Shown piece after piece: positions 37,432-47,765 of a DNA stretch of 64,000 nucleotides. Below the pieces are notes generated by a model. It had not been told where the DNA came from, made no database searches, and saw only the letters and a list, made by a program, of their open reading frames with translations. The stretch lies in NCBI RefSeq assembly GCF_028830055.1, contig NZ_CP101655.1, positions 5,475,976 through 5,539,975 of the forward strand, given 5' to 3'. This DNA is from Pseudomonas serboccidentalis. Lineage in GTDB: Bacteria; Pseudomonadota; Gammaproteobacteria; Pseudomonadales; Pseudomonadaceae. How positions within the stretch are numbered: the stretch's first letter is position 1; every line of letters starts with the position of its first letter. The translations under genes and the position numbers were made by a program.

Positions 37432-38541
37432 ATGCACGGCGAATCTCCAATCAAACGTCGCGTTTCGCGCAAGATCTGGGTCGGTAACGTGCCTGTTGGC
37501 GGCGATGCGCCTATCGCTGTGCAGAGCATGACCAACAGCGACACCAATGATGTCGCTGCCACCGTCGCCCAGATCAATCGTCTGGAAGCTGCCGGCGTCG
37601 ACATCGTCCGCGTTTCGGTACCGGACATGGACGCCGCCGAGGCGTTCGGCAAGATCAAGCAACTGGTCAAGGTGCCGCTGGTTGCCGACATCCACTTCGA
37701 CTACAAGATCGCCTTGCGCGTCGCCGAACTGGGTGTGGACTGCTTGCGCATCAACCCGGGCAACATCGGTCGTGAAGACCGTGTGCGCGCCGTGGTCGAT
37801 GCTGCCCGTGACCGTGGGATCCCGATCCGTATCGGCGTCAACGCCGGTTCCCTGGAAAAAGACCTGCAGAAGAAGTACGGCGAGCCGACGCCGGCCGCGC
37901 TGGTCGAGTCCGCGCTGCGTCATGTCGAGCACCTCGAACGCCTGAATTTCCAGGACTTCAAGGTCAGCGTGAAAGCTTCCGACGTGTTCATGGCCGTAGA
38001 AGCCTACCGTTTGCTGGCCAAGGAAATCGTCCAGCCGCTGCACCTGGGCATCACCGAAGCCGGTGGATTGCGTTCGGGCACAGTGAAATCCGCCGTGGGC
38101 CTAGGTATGCTGCTCGCCGAGGGGATTGGCGATACTATCCGCATCTCGCTGGCGGCCGACCCGGTCGAGGAAGTGAAGGTCGGTTACGACATTCTCAAGT
38201 CTTTGCATCTGCGTTCCCGTGGCATCAACTTCATCGCCTGCCCGAGCTGCTCGCGGCAGAACTTCGATGTGGTCAAGACCATGAACGAGCTGGAAGGGCG
38301 CCTTGAAGACCTGCTGGTGCCGCTGGATGTCGCGGTGATCGGTTGCGTGGTCAACGGCCCCGGCGAAGCCAAGGAAGCCCATATCGGCTTGACCGGCGGC
38401 ACGCCAAACCTGATTTACATCGACGGCAAGCCGTCGCAGAAACTGACGAATGACAATCTGGTGGACGAGCTGGAAAAGCTGATCCGCGAGAAAGCGGCCG
38501 AGAAGGTCGAAGCTGACGCAGCGGTTATCGCACGCGGCTGA
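37432..38541 (+). CDS. ispG: 4-hydroxy-3-methylbut-2-en-1-yl diphosphate synthase
   Basis: A 369-residue [4Fe-4S] enzyme of the MEP isoprenoid pathway. Start region [33 protein letters not shown]; cluster ligands in [10 protein letters not shown] and [10 protein letters not shown]. It begins 3 bases after rodZ. Confidence 0.98.
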   Translation: MHGESPIKRRVSRKIWVGNVPVGGDAPIAVQSMTNSDTNDVAATVAQINRLEAAGVDIVRVSVPDMDAAEAFGKIKQLVKVPLVADIHFDYKIALRVAELGVDCLRINPGNIGREDRVRAVVDAARDRGIPIRIGVNAGSLEKDLQKKYGEPTPAALVESALRHVEHLERLNFQDFKVSVKASDVFMAVEAYRLLAKEIVQPLHLGITEAGGLRSGTVKSAVGLGMLLAEGIGDTIRISLAADPVEEVKVGYDILKSLHLRSRGINFIACPSCSRQNFDVVKTMNELEGRLEDLLVPLDVAVIGCVVNGPGEAKEAHIGLTGGTPNLIYIDGKPSQKLTNDNLVDELEKLIREKAAEKVEADAAVIARG

Positions 38542-38577
38542 CCTGACTGAAGCGCCGAACGAATTTAAGGATTTAAA

Positions 38578-39867
38578 GTGAGCAAGTCTCTGCAAGCCAT
38601 TCGTGGCATGAACGACATCCTGCCCGAACAGACCCCGCTGTGGCGTTATTTCGAGGGCACTGTCGCGCGTCTGCTGGATAACTACGGTTACAAGCAGATC
38701 CGCATGCCGATCGTCGAATTCACCGAGCTGTTCAAGCGCTCGATCGGTGAAGTGACCGACATCGTCGAAAAAGAGATGTACACCTTCGAAGACCGCAACG
38801 GCGACTCCCTGACCCTGCGTCCGGAAGGCACCGCGGCGTGCGTGCGTGCGGTGCTCGAGCACGGCATCACCGGTGGTGGTCAGGTGCAGAAGCTCTGGTA
38901 CATCGGTCCGATGTTCCGTCACGAGCGTCCGCAGAAAGGCCGTTATCGCCAGTTCCACCAGATCGGTCTGGAGGTGTTCAACCTCGACGGTCCGGACATC
39001 GACGCCGAGCTGATCATCATGACCTGGCGCCTGTGGGGCGAGCTGGGCATTCGTGATGCGGTCAAGCTCGAACTCAACAGCCTGGGCACCAGCGAGTCCC
39101 GTGGTCGCTATCGTGAAGCGCTGGTCGAGTACCTCTCGGCGCACCACGACAAGCTCGACGAAGACAGTCAGCGTCGTCTGAAAACCAACCCGTTGCGCGT
39201 GCTCGACACCAAAAATGCCGACACTCAGGCGGTGCTGGTCGATGCGCCGAAAATGGCTGACTACCTGGACGACGAGTCCCGTGCCCACTTCGAAGGCCTG
39301 AAGGCCCGTCTGGATGCCGTCGGCATTCCCTACGTGCTCAACCCGAAACTGGTGCGCGGCCTCGATTACTACAGCAAAACCGTATTCGAATGGGTCACCG
39401 ACAAGCTCGGCGCCCAGGGCACTGTCTGCGCGGGCGGTCGTTACGACGGTCTGGTCGAGCAGATGGGCGGCAAGCCGACCACCGGCGTTGGTTTCGCCAT
39501 GGGCATCGAGCGTCTGGTATTGATGCTCGAAACCCTGGAGCAGATCCCGGAAGAAATCTCCCGTCAGGTCGACGTCTACCTCTGCGCCTTTGGCGAGCAG
39601 GCCGAACTGGCCGGTCTGGCACTGGCCGAGCGGGTGCGTGACCAGCTTCCAAACCTGCGTCTGCAAGTCAATGCCGGCGCCGGCAGCTTCAAAAGCCAGT
39701 TCAAGAAAGCCGACAAGAGCGGTGCGTTGTACGCACTGATCCTGGGTGACGACGAAATGGCCCAGCAAGTGGTAGGTTTCAAACCCCTGCGTGGCCAGGG
39801 CGAACAACAAAGCATTGCCTGGGATGCGCTTGCCGCTCACCTGGCCACCTGCGTCGTGCAGGGTTGA
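38578..39867 (+). CDS. hisS: Histidyl-tRNA synthetase
   Basis: A 429-residue class II synthetase: [16 protein letters not shown] at the start, motif 2 [20 protein letters not shown], the HisA motif [15 protein letters not shown] and motif 3 [13 protein letters not shown]. Complete and typical. Confidence 0.98.
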   Translation: MSKSLQAIRGMNDILPEQTPLWRYFEGTVARLLDNYGYKQIRMPIVEFTELFKRSIGEVTDIVEKEMYTFEDRNGDSLTLRPEGTAACVRAVLEHGITGGGQVQKLWYIGPMFRHERPQKGRYRQFHQIGLEVFNLDGPDIDAELIIMTWRLWGELGIRDAVKLELNSLGTSESRGRYREALVEYLSAHHDKLDEDSQRRLKTNPLRVLDTKNADTQAVLVDAPKMADYLDDESRAHFEGLKARLDAVGIPYVLNPKLVRGLDYYSKTVFEWVTDKLGAQGTVCAGGRYDGLVEQMGGKPTTGVGFAMGIERLVLMLETLEQIPEEISRQVDVYLCAFGEQAELAGLALAERVRDQLPNLRLQVNAGAGSFKSQFKKADKSGALYALILGDDEMAQQVVGFKPLRGQGEQQSIAWDALAAHLATCVVQG

Positions 39868-39908
39868 AGCTGTCTAAACAGCCGATTTAGCGATTAAGGA
39901 GTATTGGG

Positions 39909-40550
39909 GTGTCGAGTACCGAAGACGAACAGTTGGCGGATTTGAAGGACTGGTGGACACGCAACGGCAAACCTCTGGTCACCGGCGGCCTGTTGGCGCT
40001 GGTCATCGTGTTCGGCTGGCAGGCTTTTCACAAGTATCAGAGCAACCAGTCGCAAGGCGCCTCGGTGCTCTATCAGCAACTGCTGGAAACCACGCTGACC
40101 CCGGACGGCAAGCCTGACGCTGCACGCGTTGCGGATCTGGCCGGCAAGCTCAACAGCGAATTCGGCGGCACGGCGTACGCACAGTACGGCAGCCTGTTCG
40201 TGGCAAAAGTAGCGGTCGACAGCGGCAAGCTGGACGACGCGGCGACCGAACTCAAAGCCATCGTTGCCAAACCGGCCAACCCGGCGTTGGGCGAAATCGC
40301 CCGTCAGCGTCTGGCTCAGGTGCTGGGTGCGCAGAACAAGGCCGATGACGCCCTGAAGCTGCTCGACGGCGATGCCGACAAGGCGTTCCTGGCCACTCGT
40401 GAAGAACTCAAGGGCGACCTGCTGGTACAGCTGGGTCGTACTGACGAAGCGAACGCGGCGTATCAAAAAGCCAAGGCGGCACTGTCGGATGAAGCGGCAG
40501 TCGGTGGCCTTCAAATCAAGCTCGACGACCTGGCCAAAGGGGATGCGTGA
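39909..40550 (+). CDS. yfgM: YfgM-like ancillary SecYEG protein
   Basis: A 213-residue single-span membrane protein with a periplasmic TPR-like domain. It has a cytosolic EDEQLADLKDWWTRNGKPL, a membrane segment GGLLALVIVFGWQAF (about residues 24-38), then helical repeats. In E. coli YfgM works with PpiD at the translocon and sits beside hisS and bamB, as here. Confidence 0.94.
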   Translation: MSSTEDEQLADLKDWWTRNGKPLVTGGLLALVIVFGWQAFHKYQSNQSQGASVLYQQLLETTLTPDGKPDAARVADLAGKLNSEFGGTAYAQYGSLFVAKVAVDSGKLDDAATELKAIVAKPANPALGEIARQRLAQVLGAQNKADDALKLLDGDADKAFLATREELKGDLLVQLGRTDEANAAYQKAKAALSDEAAVGGLQIKLDDLAKGDA

Positions 40551-41694
40551 CGTGATCCGTTGGAAGCATGCAGCATTGCTGGCTCTGGCCATTCTGGCCG
40601 CGGGTTGCAGCAGCAACAGCAAAAAAGAACTGCCACCGGCCGAGTTGACCGACTTCAAAGAAGAAGTGGTTCTGCAAAAGCAGTGGAGCCGTTCGATCGG
40701 TGACGGTCAGGGCGAAACCTACAACATGCTGGTGCCGGCGATCGATGGTGACACCATCTACGCGGCCGATGTGACCGGCGTGCTGATGGCCATGGATCGC
40801 AGCAATGGCGACGTGAAGTGGAAAAAGGATCTTGAACTGCCTGTCTCCGGCGCCGTTGGCGTGGGTTATGGTCTGGTCACGATCGGTACCCTCAAGGGTG
40901 AAATCGTTGCCCTCGACGCCATCAACGGTGAAGAGAAGTGGCGCGCCCGGGTATCCAGCGAAGTCCTCGCGCCGCCGGCCAACAACGGCGACGTGGTGGT
41001 GGTACAGACTCAGGACGATCGCCTGATCGGCCTGGACGCGGCCACCGGCAACCGTCGCTGGACCTACGACAGCACCCCTGCGGTACTGACCCTACGCGGC
41101 ACCAGCGCGCCAGTCGTGACCAACCGCCTCGCGGTGGCAGGCCTGTCGACCGGTAAAGTGGTTGCCCTGGACATTTCCAACGGCGTGCCGGTCTGGGAAC
41201 AACGGGTCGCGATCCCGCAGGGTCGTTCGGAACTGGAGCGCGTGGTCGACATCGACGGCGGCCTGCTGCTGTCCGGCGAAACCCTGTACGTCGCCAGCTA
41301 TCAGGGCCGCGTCGCGGCACTCGATTTGCAAAGCGGCCGTCAACTCTGGCAGCGCGATGCGTCGAGCTATGCCGGTGTCGCCCAAGGTTTTGGCAGCGTC
41401 TATGTGAGCCTGTCCTCGGGCACCGTTGAAGGCGTCGACGAGCGTTCCACCACCGCGCTGTGGAGCAACGATTCGTTGGCCCGCCGTCAACTGTCGGCGC
41501 CGGAAGTGTTCTCCAGCTATGTAGCCGTTGGTGACATGGAAGGTTACCTGCACCTGTTGAGCCAGGTGGACGGTCGTTTCGTGGGTCGTGAGCGTATCGA
41601 CAGTGACGGCCTGCGTGCCCGTCCGCTGGTGGTGGGCAACACGATCTATGTGTATGGCAACAGCGGCAAACTGGAAGCCCTGACCATCAAGTAA
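40543..41694 (+). CDS. bamB: Outer-membrane protein assembly factor BamB
   Basis: An eight-bladed beta-propeller lipoprotein of the BAM complex. A signal peptide and lipobox LAAGCSS precede PQQ-like repeats (AIDGDTIYAADVTGVLMAMDRSNGDVKW...; ALDAINGEEKWRARV...). I use the ATG at 40543, which overlaps yfgM by 8 bases; a GTG at 40552 has better spacing to AAAGGGGA and would remove only three residues. Confidence 0.95.
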   Translation: MRDVIRWKHAALLALAILAAGCSSNSKKELPPAELTDFKEEVVLQKQWSRSIGDGQGETYNMLVPAIDGDTIYAADVTGVLMAMDRSNGDVKWKKDLELPVSGAVGVGYGLVTIGTLKGEIVALDAINGEEKWRARVSSEVLAPPANNGDVVVVQTQDDRLIGLDAATGNRRWTYDSTPAVLTLRGTSAPVVTNRLAVAGLSTGKVVALDISNGVPVWEQRVAIPQGRSELERVVDIDGGLLLSGETLYVASYQGRVAALDLQSGRQLWQRDASSYAGVAQGFGSVYVSLSSGTVEGVDERSTTALWSNDSLARRQLSAPEVFSSYVAVGDMEGYLHLLSQVDGRFVGRERIDSDGLRARPLVVGNTIYVYGNSGKLEALTIK

Positions 41695-41774
41695 CAACTA
41701 TGCTTGGGGTTTAACCCCCAAGCGGCCCCGGATTCATGGGGCTTGCAGCGCTTACAGGCGTTGCCCCGAGCACC

Positions 41775-41799
41775 AGCCGCTGCCTCGCAGCGGCTTTTG
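41775..41799 (+). terminator. Terminator between bamB and der
   Basis: AGCCGCTGC/GCAGCGGCT stem with CTC loop, then TTTTGTATTTT. Upstream, GCTTGGGG/CCCCAAGC (41702-41723) forms a second hairpin without T tract. Confidence 0.75.
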
Positions 41800-41830
41800 T
41801 ATTTTCTGAAATAACGAAGTGGAGAGCCGC

Positions 41831-43303
41831 ATGGTTCCCGTAATCGCCCTGGTGGGCCGACCTAACGTCGGCAAATCCACCTTGTTCAACCGCCTGACCA
41901 GGACACGTGACGCCATCGTCGGCGACTTGTCCGGTCTGACCCGTGATCGCCAGTACGGTGAGGCCAAGTGGCAAGGGCGTTCCTACATTCTGATCGACAC
42001 CGGCGGTATCTCCGGTGACGAACACGGTATGGACGAAAAAATGGCCGAGCAGTCGCTGCTGGCCATTGAAGAAGCGGATGTTGTGTTGTTCCTGGTAGAT
42101 GCCAAGGCCGGTTTCACCGCCGCCGACCAGATGATCGCCGAACACCTGCGCAAGCGTAACAAGCGTTCCCACGTGGTCGCCAACAAGGTCGACAACATCG
42201 ACCCGGAAATGGCCCGCGCCGAATTCGCCCCGCTGGGCATGGGCCACGCGATCCCGATCGCCGGTGCTCACGGCCGTGGTATCACTCAACTGCTGGAAGC
42301 GGCACTGAGCGATTTCCCACGTGACGAAGACGAGCCGCAGGAAGGCGAAGAGGAAGAGATCGTCGCCGAAGGCGAGGAAGCCAAGCGCATTCCTGGCCCG
42401 AGCGAAAAAGACGGGATCAAGATCGCCATCATCGGCCGTCCGAACGTCGGCAAGTCGACCCTGGTCAACCGCATGCTCGGTGAAGACCGGGTAATCGTCT
42501 ACGATCAGCCAGGCACCACCCGCGACAGTATTTACATCCCGTTCGAGCGTAACGACGAGAAGTACACGCTGATCGACACCGCCGGTGTGCGCAAGCGCGG
42601 CAAGATCCACGAAGAAGTCGAAAAGTTCTCCGTGGTCAAAACCCTGCAGGCGATCAAAGACGCCAACGTGGTGATCTTCGTGATGGACGCCCGCGAAGGT
42701 GTGGTCGATCACGACCTCAACCTGCTGGGCTTCGCGATCGAATCCGGTCGTGCGCTGGTCATCGCGATCAACAAATGGGACGGCATGACGCCAAGCGAGC
42801 GCGACTTCGTGAAAGTCGAGCTGCAGCGTCGCCTGTTCTTCGTTGATTACGCCGACATCCACTTCATCTCGGCGCTGCACGGTACTGGCGTGGGCAACCT
42901 CTACGCGTCGGTGCAGAACTCGTTCAAATCTGCGGTCACCCGCTGGCCGACCAGCCGTCTGACCCAGATTCTCGAAGACGCGGTCAGCGAACACCAGCCG
43001 CCGATGGTCAACAGCCGCCGGATCAAGCTGCGTTACGCTCACCTGGGTGGTGCGAACCCGCCGATCATCGTGATCCACGGTAACCAGATCGAGAAAGTGC
43101 CGAAGTCGTATGTGCGCTATCTGGAAAACACCTATCGCCGCGTTCTGAAGCTGGTCGGTACGCCGATCCGCATCGAGTTCAAGGGCGGCGAGAACCCGTA
43201 CGAAGGCAACAAGAACACGCTGACCGACCGCCAGGTCAACAAGAAGCGTCGCTTGATGTCGCACAACAAGAAAGCCAGCAAGAAGCGCCGCGACAAGAAG
43301 TGA
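41831..43303 (+). CDS. der: GTPase Der
   Basis: A 490-residue ribosome-assembly GTPase with two tandem G domains, each with GRPNVGKST, and a C-terminal KH-like domain ending in a basic KKRRDKK-type tail. The ATG at 41831 has GGAG at proper spacing; a GTG at 41819 is less likely. Confidence 0.97.
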   Translation: MVPVIALVGRPNVGKSTLFNRLTRTRDAIVGDLSGLTRDRQYGEAKWQGRSYILIDTGGISGDEHGMDEKMAEQSLLAIEEADVVLFLVDAKAGFTAADQMIAEHLRKRNKRSHVVANKVDNIDPEMARAEFAPLGMGHAIPIAGAHGRGITQLLEAALSDFPRDEDEPQEGEEEEIVAEGEEAKRIPGPSEKDGIKIAIIGRPNVGKSTLVNRMLGEDRVIVYDQPGTTRDSIYIPFERNDEKYTLIDTAGVRKRGKIHEEVEKFSVVKTLQAIKDANVVIFVMDAREGVVDHDLNLLGFAIESGRALVIAINKWDGMTPSERDFVKVELQRRLFFVDYADIHFISALHGTGVGNLYASVQNSFKSAVTRWPTSRLTQILEDAVSEHQPPMVNSRRIKLRYAHLGGANPPIIVIHGNQIEKVPKSYVRYLENTYRRVLKLVGTPIRIEFKGGENPYEGNKNTLTDRQVNKKRRLMSHNKKASKKRRDKK

Positions 43304-43348
43304 TCAAGTGGGTTGTTCCCACAATGGCGTGGGAATACTCAACACTTC

Positions 43349-43432
43349 TGTAGGAGCTGGCGAAGCCTGCGATCTTTTGACTTTGCGTTGAAAACAAGAT
43401 CAAAAGATCGCAGCCTGCGGCGGCTCCTACAA
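43349..43432. repeat. Inverted REP pair
   Basis: TGTAGGAGCTGGCGAAGCCTGCGATC and its inverse copy flank a 25-base centre. Confidence 0.88.
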
Positions 43433-43446
43433 GGTTCGGCGACAAG

Positions 43447-43475
43447 AAGGGTGCTCAGTTGAGCGCCCTTTTTTT
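43447..43475 (+). terminator. der terminator
   Basis: AAGGGTGCTC/GAGCGCCCTT stem followed by a T run. Confidence 0.85.
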
Positions 43476-43549
43476 ATGGGCGCCGGATGGGCTATCCTCG
43501 GGCTCTCCCGCGCCGCCGTCAGAGCCGGGTGTAGAGCAGGGAACCCCCG

Positions 43550-44698
43550 ATGATCACCAGTAAGCTGCCGAATGTCGGCATCACTATTTTCACGCAGATG
43601 TCTCAGCTCGCGGCGCAGACCGGAGCCATCAACCTGTCTCAGGGTTTTCCTGATTTCGACGGCCCGCAGTCCCTGCGTGATGCGGTCGGTCGGCATATCG
43701 CCAGCGGCCATAACCAATATTCGCCGATGACGGGCCTGCCGGCCCTGCGCGAGCAGATCGCGGCGAAAATCGCTCGCAGTTATGGGGTGAAGGTTGATGC
43801 CGACAGCGAAGTGACGGTGACGCCGGGCGCGACCCAGGCGATCTTCTGTGCGATTCAGGCGGTTATCCACAGCGGCGACGAAGTGATCGTGTTCGACCCG
43901 TGCTATGACAGCTACGAACCGGCGACGGAGTTGGCGGGCGGTCGTTGCGTGCATGTGCAACTGAGCCCGGACGATTTCTCCATCGACTTCGACAAACTCG
44001 CCGCGGCCCTGAGTCCGCGCACGAAAATGATCGTCATCAACAGCCCGCACAACCCGAGCGGTGCACTGATCAGTCGCGCGGAGCTGGATCAACTGGCGCA
44101 GTTGATTCGTGGTCGCGACATCTACCTGATCAGCGATGAGGTGTATGAACACCTGGTATTCGACGGCGTGCCGCATGTCAGCGTGCTGGCCCATGAAGAA
44201 CTGTATCAGCGCGCCTTCGTGGTCAGCTCGTTCGGCAAGACCTACCACGTCACAGGCTGGAAGACTGGCTATGTGGTCGCTCCGCCAGCGCTGACCGCCG
44301 AGCTGCGCAAGGTGCACCAGTACGTCAGTTTCTGCGGTGTCACGCCGCTGCAATACGCCTTGGCCGATTACATGGCCGAGCATCCGGAGCACGTTGAAGA
44401 GCTGCCGGGTTTCTATCAGGCCAAGCGCGACCTGTTCTGCGATCTGCTGGCACCGTCGCGATTCACCTTCACCCGCGTGACCGGCACCTACTTCCAGTTG
44501 GTCGATTACTCGCAGATTCGTCCTGACTTGAACGACGTCGACATGGCGATGTGGATGACCCGCGAGCACGGCGTGGCGAGCATCCCGGTGTCGGTGTTCT
44601 ACCAGAATCCCCCCGAAGGCCAGCGCCTGGTGCGCCTGTGCTTTGCCAAACGCGAGGAGACGCTGCGCGAGGCAGCGGCAAAACTATGCGTGATCTGA
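43550..44698 (+). CDS. PLP-dependent (methionine/glutamine-type) aminotransferase
   Basis: A 382-residue class I aminotransferase, close to the YbdL / glutamine-transaminase K type. PLP lysine in SSFGKTYHVTGWKTGYV; other family residues in NSPHNPSGA and RLCFAKREETL. It overlaps by 13 bases the omega-amidase gene. The pair fits the route in which an alpha-keto acid such as the methionine-salvage keto acid is aminated with glutamine and the resulting ketoglutaramate is cleared. Confidence 0.9.
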   Translation: MITSKLPNVGITIFTQMSQLAAQTGAINLSQGFPDFDGPQSLRDAVGRHIASGHNQYSPMTGLPALREQIAAKIARSYGVKVDADSEVTVTPGATQAIFCAIQAVIHSGDEVIVFDPCYDSYEPATELAGGRCVHVQLSPDDFSIDFDKLAAALSPRTKMIVINSPHNPSGALISRAELDQLAQLIRGRDIYLISDEVYEHLVFDGVPHVSVLAHEELYQRAFVVSSFGKTYHVTGWKTGYVVAPPALTAELRKVHQYVSFCGVTPLQYALADYMAEHPEHVEELPGFYQAKRDLFCDLLAPSRFTFTRVTGTYFQLVDYSQIRPDLNDVDMAMWMTREHGVASIPVSVFYQNPPEGQRLVRLCFAKREETLREAAAKLCVI

Positions 44699-45477
44699 GT
44701 GCTTTGCCCGACCTCAATCTGGCGCTGATCCAGACCAGCCTGGTTTGGCACGACCGTCAGGCCAACCTTGAACACTTCGACGCGCTGCTGGAGCAGGCCC
44801 GAGGGGCTGACCTGATTATTCTGCCGGAGATGTTCACCACCGGTTTCTCCATGGAGTCCGAGACCCTCGCTGAAGCCGAGAACGGCCCGACCCGCAAGTG
44901 GATGAAGGCGCAAGCCGCGAAGCTCAACGCGGTGATCACCGGCAGCGTGATCATTCAGGCCGCCGACGGCAGCCATCGCAACCGCCTGCTGTGGGCGCGC
45001 CCGGACGGTGAAGTCTGGCATTACGACAAGCGCCACCTGTTCCGCATGGCCGGCGAGCACAACCACTACACTCCCGGCGAGCGTCAGGTGCAGTTCGAAC
45101 TCAAGGGCTGGCGTGTTCGCCCGTTGATTTGTTACGACCTGCGCTTCCCGGTGTGGAGTCGCGACGCCCAGGACACCGATCTGCTGCTGTACACCGCCAA
45201 CTGGCCGGGCGCACGGCGTCTGCACTGGAACCGTTTGTTGCCGGCGCGGGCTATTGAAAACCTGTGCTATGTGGCGGCAGTGAATCGCGTCGGCACTGAC
45301 GGCAAGGGGTTTGCCTATACCGGTGACAGTCAGGTGCTGGATTTCCAGGGCGAAACGTTGCTGGCGGCGGGGGAGGCGGACGGGGTGTTCAAAGCGGTGC
45401 TGGAAGCGGCGCCACTGGCGGCTTATCGCGAGCGCTTTCCGGCGAATCTGGATGCCGACACCTTCGAGTTCACCTGA
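44686..45477 (+). CDS. Omega-amidase (YafV/Nit2-type nitrilase superfamily)
   Basis: A 263-residue C-N hydrolase. Catalytic triad: Glu in ILPEMFTTGFS, Lys in HYDKRHLFRMAG, Cys in LICYDLRFPVW. The ATG at 44686 lies inside the end of the aminotransferase gene and begins the conserved N-terminus. Likely converts alpha-ketoglutaramate to 2-oxoglutarate plus ammonia. Confidence 0.92.
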   Translation: MRDLSALPDLNLALIQTSLVWHDRQANLEHFDALLEQARGADLIILPEMFTTGFSMESETLAEAENGPTRKWMKAQAAKLNAVITGSVIIQAADGSHRNRLLWARPDGEVWHYDKRHLFRMAGEHNHYTPGERQVQFELKGWRVRPLICYDLRFPVWSRDAQDTDLLLYTANWPGARRLHWNRLLPARAIENLCYVAAVNRVGTDGKGFAYTGDSQVLDFQGETLLAAGEADGVFKAVLEAAPLAAYRERFPANLDADTFEFT

Positions 45478-45483
45478 AAAGTA

Positions 45484-45566
45484 AAAGATCGCAGCCTTCG
45501 GCAGCTCCTACAACGGGACGGCGTACATCCTGTAGGCGCTGCCGAAGGCTGCGATCTTTTGATCTT
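45484..45566. repeat. REP pair, outward-facing
   Basis: AAAGATCGCAGCCTTCGGCAGCTCCTAC and TGTAGGCGCTGCCGAAGGCTGCGATC, the reverse of the usual head-to-head layout, between convergent genes. Confidence 0.85.
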
Positions 45567-45572
45567 CAACAA

Positions 45573-45605
45573 AAAGGCCCCGGCGTTCGCACCCCGGGGC
45601 CTTTT
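45573..45605 (-). terminator. leuA terminator
   Basis: GGCCCCGG/CCGGGGCC stem with an A tract at its left, giving T on the minus strand. Confidence 0.85.
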
Positions 45606-45621
45606 GCATGTCAGCGAAGGC

Positions 45622-47301
45622 TTAAGCGGCTTTCGCTTCCGGCTGGCTCAACGAACGGTTCAGTGCACTGAACAGCGCCTTGAAGCTGGCGGTGGTGATG
45701 TTTTCATCGATGCCCACGCCGTGCACTGCACGCTCACCGTTTACTCGCAGCTCAATGTACGCGGCGGCCTTGGCGTTGGTGCCCGCGCCGATGGCGTGTT
45801 CGTTGTAGTCCATGATTTCCACCGGGATCGGCAGGCCGGCCACCAGGGCTTCCAGCGCACCGTTGCCCTTGCCACGCCAGTGCAGGTTGGTTTCGCCCTG
45901 ACCCTTGCTCGCCACTTCCACTTCGACGGCGCTGTTGCCGTTTTCTTCCTGCAGGCGATGGCTGACCAGCGCGTAAGGAGTGTTGGCTTGCAGGTATTCG
46001 CTGATCAACAACGAATGGATCTGCTTGGCAGTCATTTCCAGGCCGAGACGATCGGTTTCACGCTGCACGACCTGGCTGAACTCGATCTGCATGCGACGTG
46101 GCAGGCTGATGCCGTATTCCTGTTCCAGCAAGTAAGCGATACCGCCCTTGCCCGACTGGCTGTTGACGCGGATCACCGCCTCGTAGCTGCGGCCGATGTC
46201 GGCCGGGTCGATCGGCAGGTACGGCACTTCCCACAGGGTGTCCGGTTTCTGCTGGGCGAAGCCCTTGCGGATCGCGTCCTGGTGCGAGCCGGAGAATGCG
46301 GTGTGGACCAGGTCGCCGACGTACGGGTGACGCGGGTGTACCTGGATCTGGTTGCACTCTTCGACGACTTTGCGCACGCCGTCGATGTCGGAGAAATCCA
46401 GCTCAGGGTCGACGCCCTGGGTGTACATGTTCAACGCCACGGTGACCAGGTCGACGTTACCGGTCCGCTCGCCGTTGCCGAACAGGCAGCCTTCGACGCG
46501 ATCCGCGCCGGCCATCAGGCCCAGCTCAGTGGCGGCGACGCCGGTGCCACGGTCGTTGTGGGTGTGCAGGCTGATGATCACGCTGTCACGACGGTTGATG
46601 TTGCGACCGAACCATTCGATCTGGTCGGCGTAGATGTTCGGGGTCGCGCATTCGACGGTGGCCGGCAGGTTGAGGATCATCTTGTGCTCAGGCGTCGGGT
46701 TCCAGACCTCGATCACCGCGTCACAGACTTCCTTGGCGAACTCCAGCTCGGTGGCGCTGAAGGTTTCCGGCGAGTATTCGAAGGTCCACTCGGTGTCCGG
46801 CTGCATCGCCGCGTATTTGACGAACAGCTTGGCGGCGTTGACCGCGATGGCCTTGATGCCGTCCTTGTCCTGGTTGAAGACGATGCGACGGAAAGACGGC
46901 GAGGTGGCGTTGTACAGGTGAACGATGGCTTTCTTCGCCCCGCGCAGGGATTCGAAGGTGCGCTCGATCAAGTCTTCACGGCCCTGGGTCAGCACCTGAA
47001 TGGTGGTGTCGTCCGGGATGTGGCCTTCTTCGATGAGGGTACGCACGAAGTCGAAGTCGGTTTGCGACGCGGCCGGGAACGAGGCTTCGATTTCCTTCAC
47101 GCCCACCTGAACGAGGGTTTTCCAGAAGCGCAGCTTCTTCACCGCGTCCATCGGCTCGATCAGCGACTGGTTGCCGTCACGCAGGTCGGAGCTGCACCAG
47201 ATCGGCGCGGCGTCGATGGTTTTCGACGGCCAGGTGCGATCCGGCAAGTTGATGACGGGAAACGCACGGTATTTCGAAGACGGGTCTTTGAGCATGCTCA
47301 T
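45622..47301 (-). CDS. leuA: 2-isopropylmalate synthase (long type)
   Basis: A 559-residue enzyme committing 2-ketoisovalerate to leucine synthesis. Catalytic motif [18 protein letters not shown]; metal His in [16 protein letters not shown] and [16 protein letters not shown]. The C-terminal domain carries the leucine-feedback site. The ATG at 47301 (MSMLKD) has AAGGAA at ideal distance. A leader peptide lies 90 bases upstream (see below). Confidence 0.97.
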   Translation of the reverse strand: MSMLKDPSSKYRAFPVINLPDRTWPSKTIDAAPIWCSSDLRDGNQSLIEPMDAVKKLRFWKTLVQVGVKEIEASFPAASQTDFDFVRTLIEEGHIPDDTTIQVLTQGREDLIERTFESLRGAKKAIVHLYNATSPSFRRIVFNQDKDGIKAIAVNAAKLFVKYAAMQPDTEWTFEYSPETFSATELEFAKEVCDAVIEVWNPTPEHKMILNLPATVECATPNIYADQIEWFGRNINRRDSVIISLHTHNDRGTGVAATELGLMAGADRVEGCLFGNGERTGNVDLVTVALNMYTQGVDPELDFSDIDGVRKVVEECNQIQVHPRHPYVGDLVHTAFSGSHQDAIRKGFAQQKPDTLWEVPYLPIDPADIGRSYEAVIRVNSQSGKGGIAYLLEQEYGISLPRRMQIEFSQVVQRETDRLGLEMTAKQIHSLLISEYLQANTPYALVSHRLQEENGNSAVEVEVASKGQGETNLHWRGKGNGALEALVAGLPIPVEIMDYNEHAIGAGTNAKAAAYIELRVNGERAVHGVGIDENITTASFKALFSALNRSLSQPEAKAA

Positions 47302-47390
47302 CGGGAAATTCCTTATTGTCTGGGCCGAAAAGAGGCGGCCTGCCGGTGGAACGAATGTTCGGGGAAACGCGTGGGACGAGGCGCAGCGAT

Positions 47391-47468
47391 TCAGCCCGGC
47401 AGTCGTGCGCTGACGAGGCACAGACTGCGGTGCTGGCGAAGCTGAATAAGGGTGTGAGAGGTTTTCAT
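47391..47468 (-). CDS. Putative leu leader peptide
   Basis: A 25-residue frame ending 89 bases before leuA, with sequence beginning [14 protein letters not shown] and ending [11 protein letters not shown]. It has five Leu among 25 residues. A GCAGTCTGTGC/GCACGACTGC stem-loop covers the codons for the second half, the kind of layout seen in translation-coupled attenuation. I see no clear T-tract terminator between it and leuA, so the exact mechanism is open. Confidence 0.6.
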   Translation of the reverse strand: MKTSHTLIQLRQHRSLCLVSARLPG

Positions 47469-47765
47469 GTCTTCAACCCTAACCGCGAGGGGAGAGGATG
47501 GCAAGCAGTCGAAAAAAATTGAGAGGAATACTCGAAAAGCCGGATTTTGCGCGATTTTATTGTGGGATATACCGGTAATCTTCTGGATGCTTGCGCGAGG
47601 TTTGATTGGGGCGCAATCGGGGTTGATGGGGTTTCAGGGGGATTGCGGTGGCAGTGAGTCAGTCATCGCCAGCAGGCTGGCTCCCACAGTGGACCGTGTT
47701 CACAACACAAATCCAATGTAGGAGTGAGCCTGCTCGCGATTAGGCCAGAAGCCTCACTGGATAAA
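47469..47765. other. leuA upstream region with a REP pair
   Basis: 297 bases without a gene. It holds a CATCGCCAGCAGGCTGGCTCCCACAG unit (about 47666-47691) and a TGTAGGAGTGAGCCTGCTCGCGATT unit (47717-47741). Further left the DNA is AT-rich and should carry the leuA promoter on the minus strand. Confidence 0.6.

Noticed and set aside
45559..47445. 628-codon open frame on the plus strand opposite leuA
   Set aside because: It is the antisense shadow of leuA, produced by high GC at third positions; leuA has full family motifs, this frame has none.
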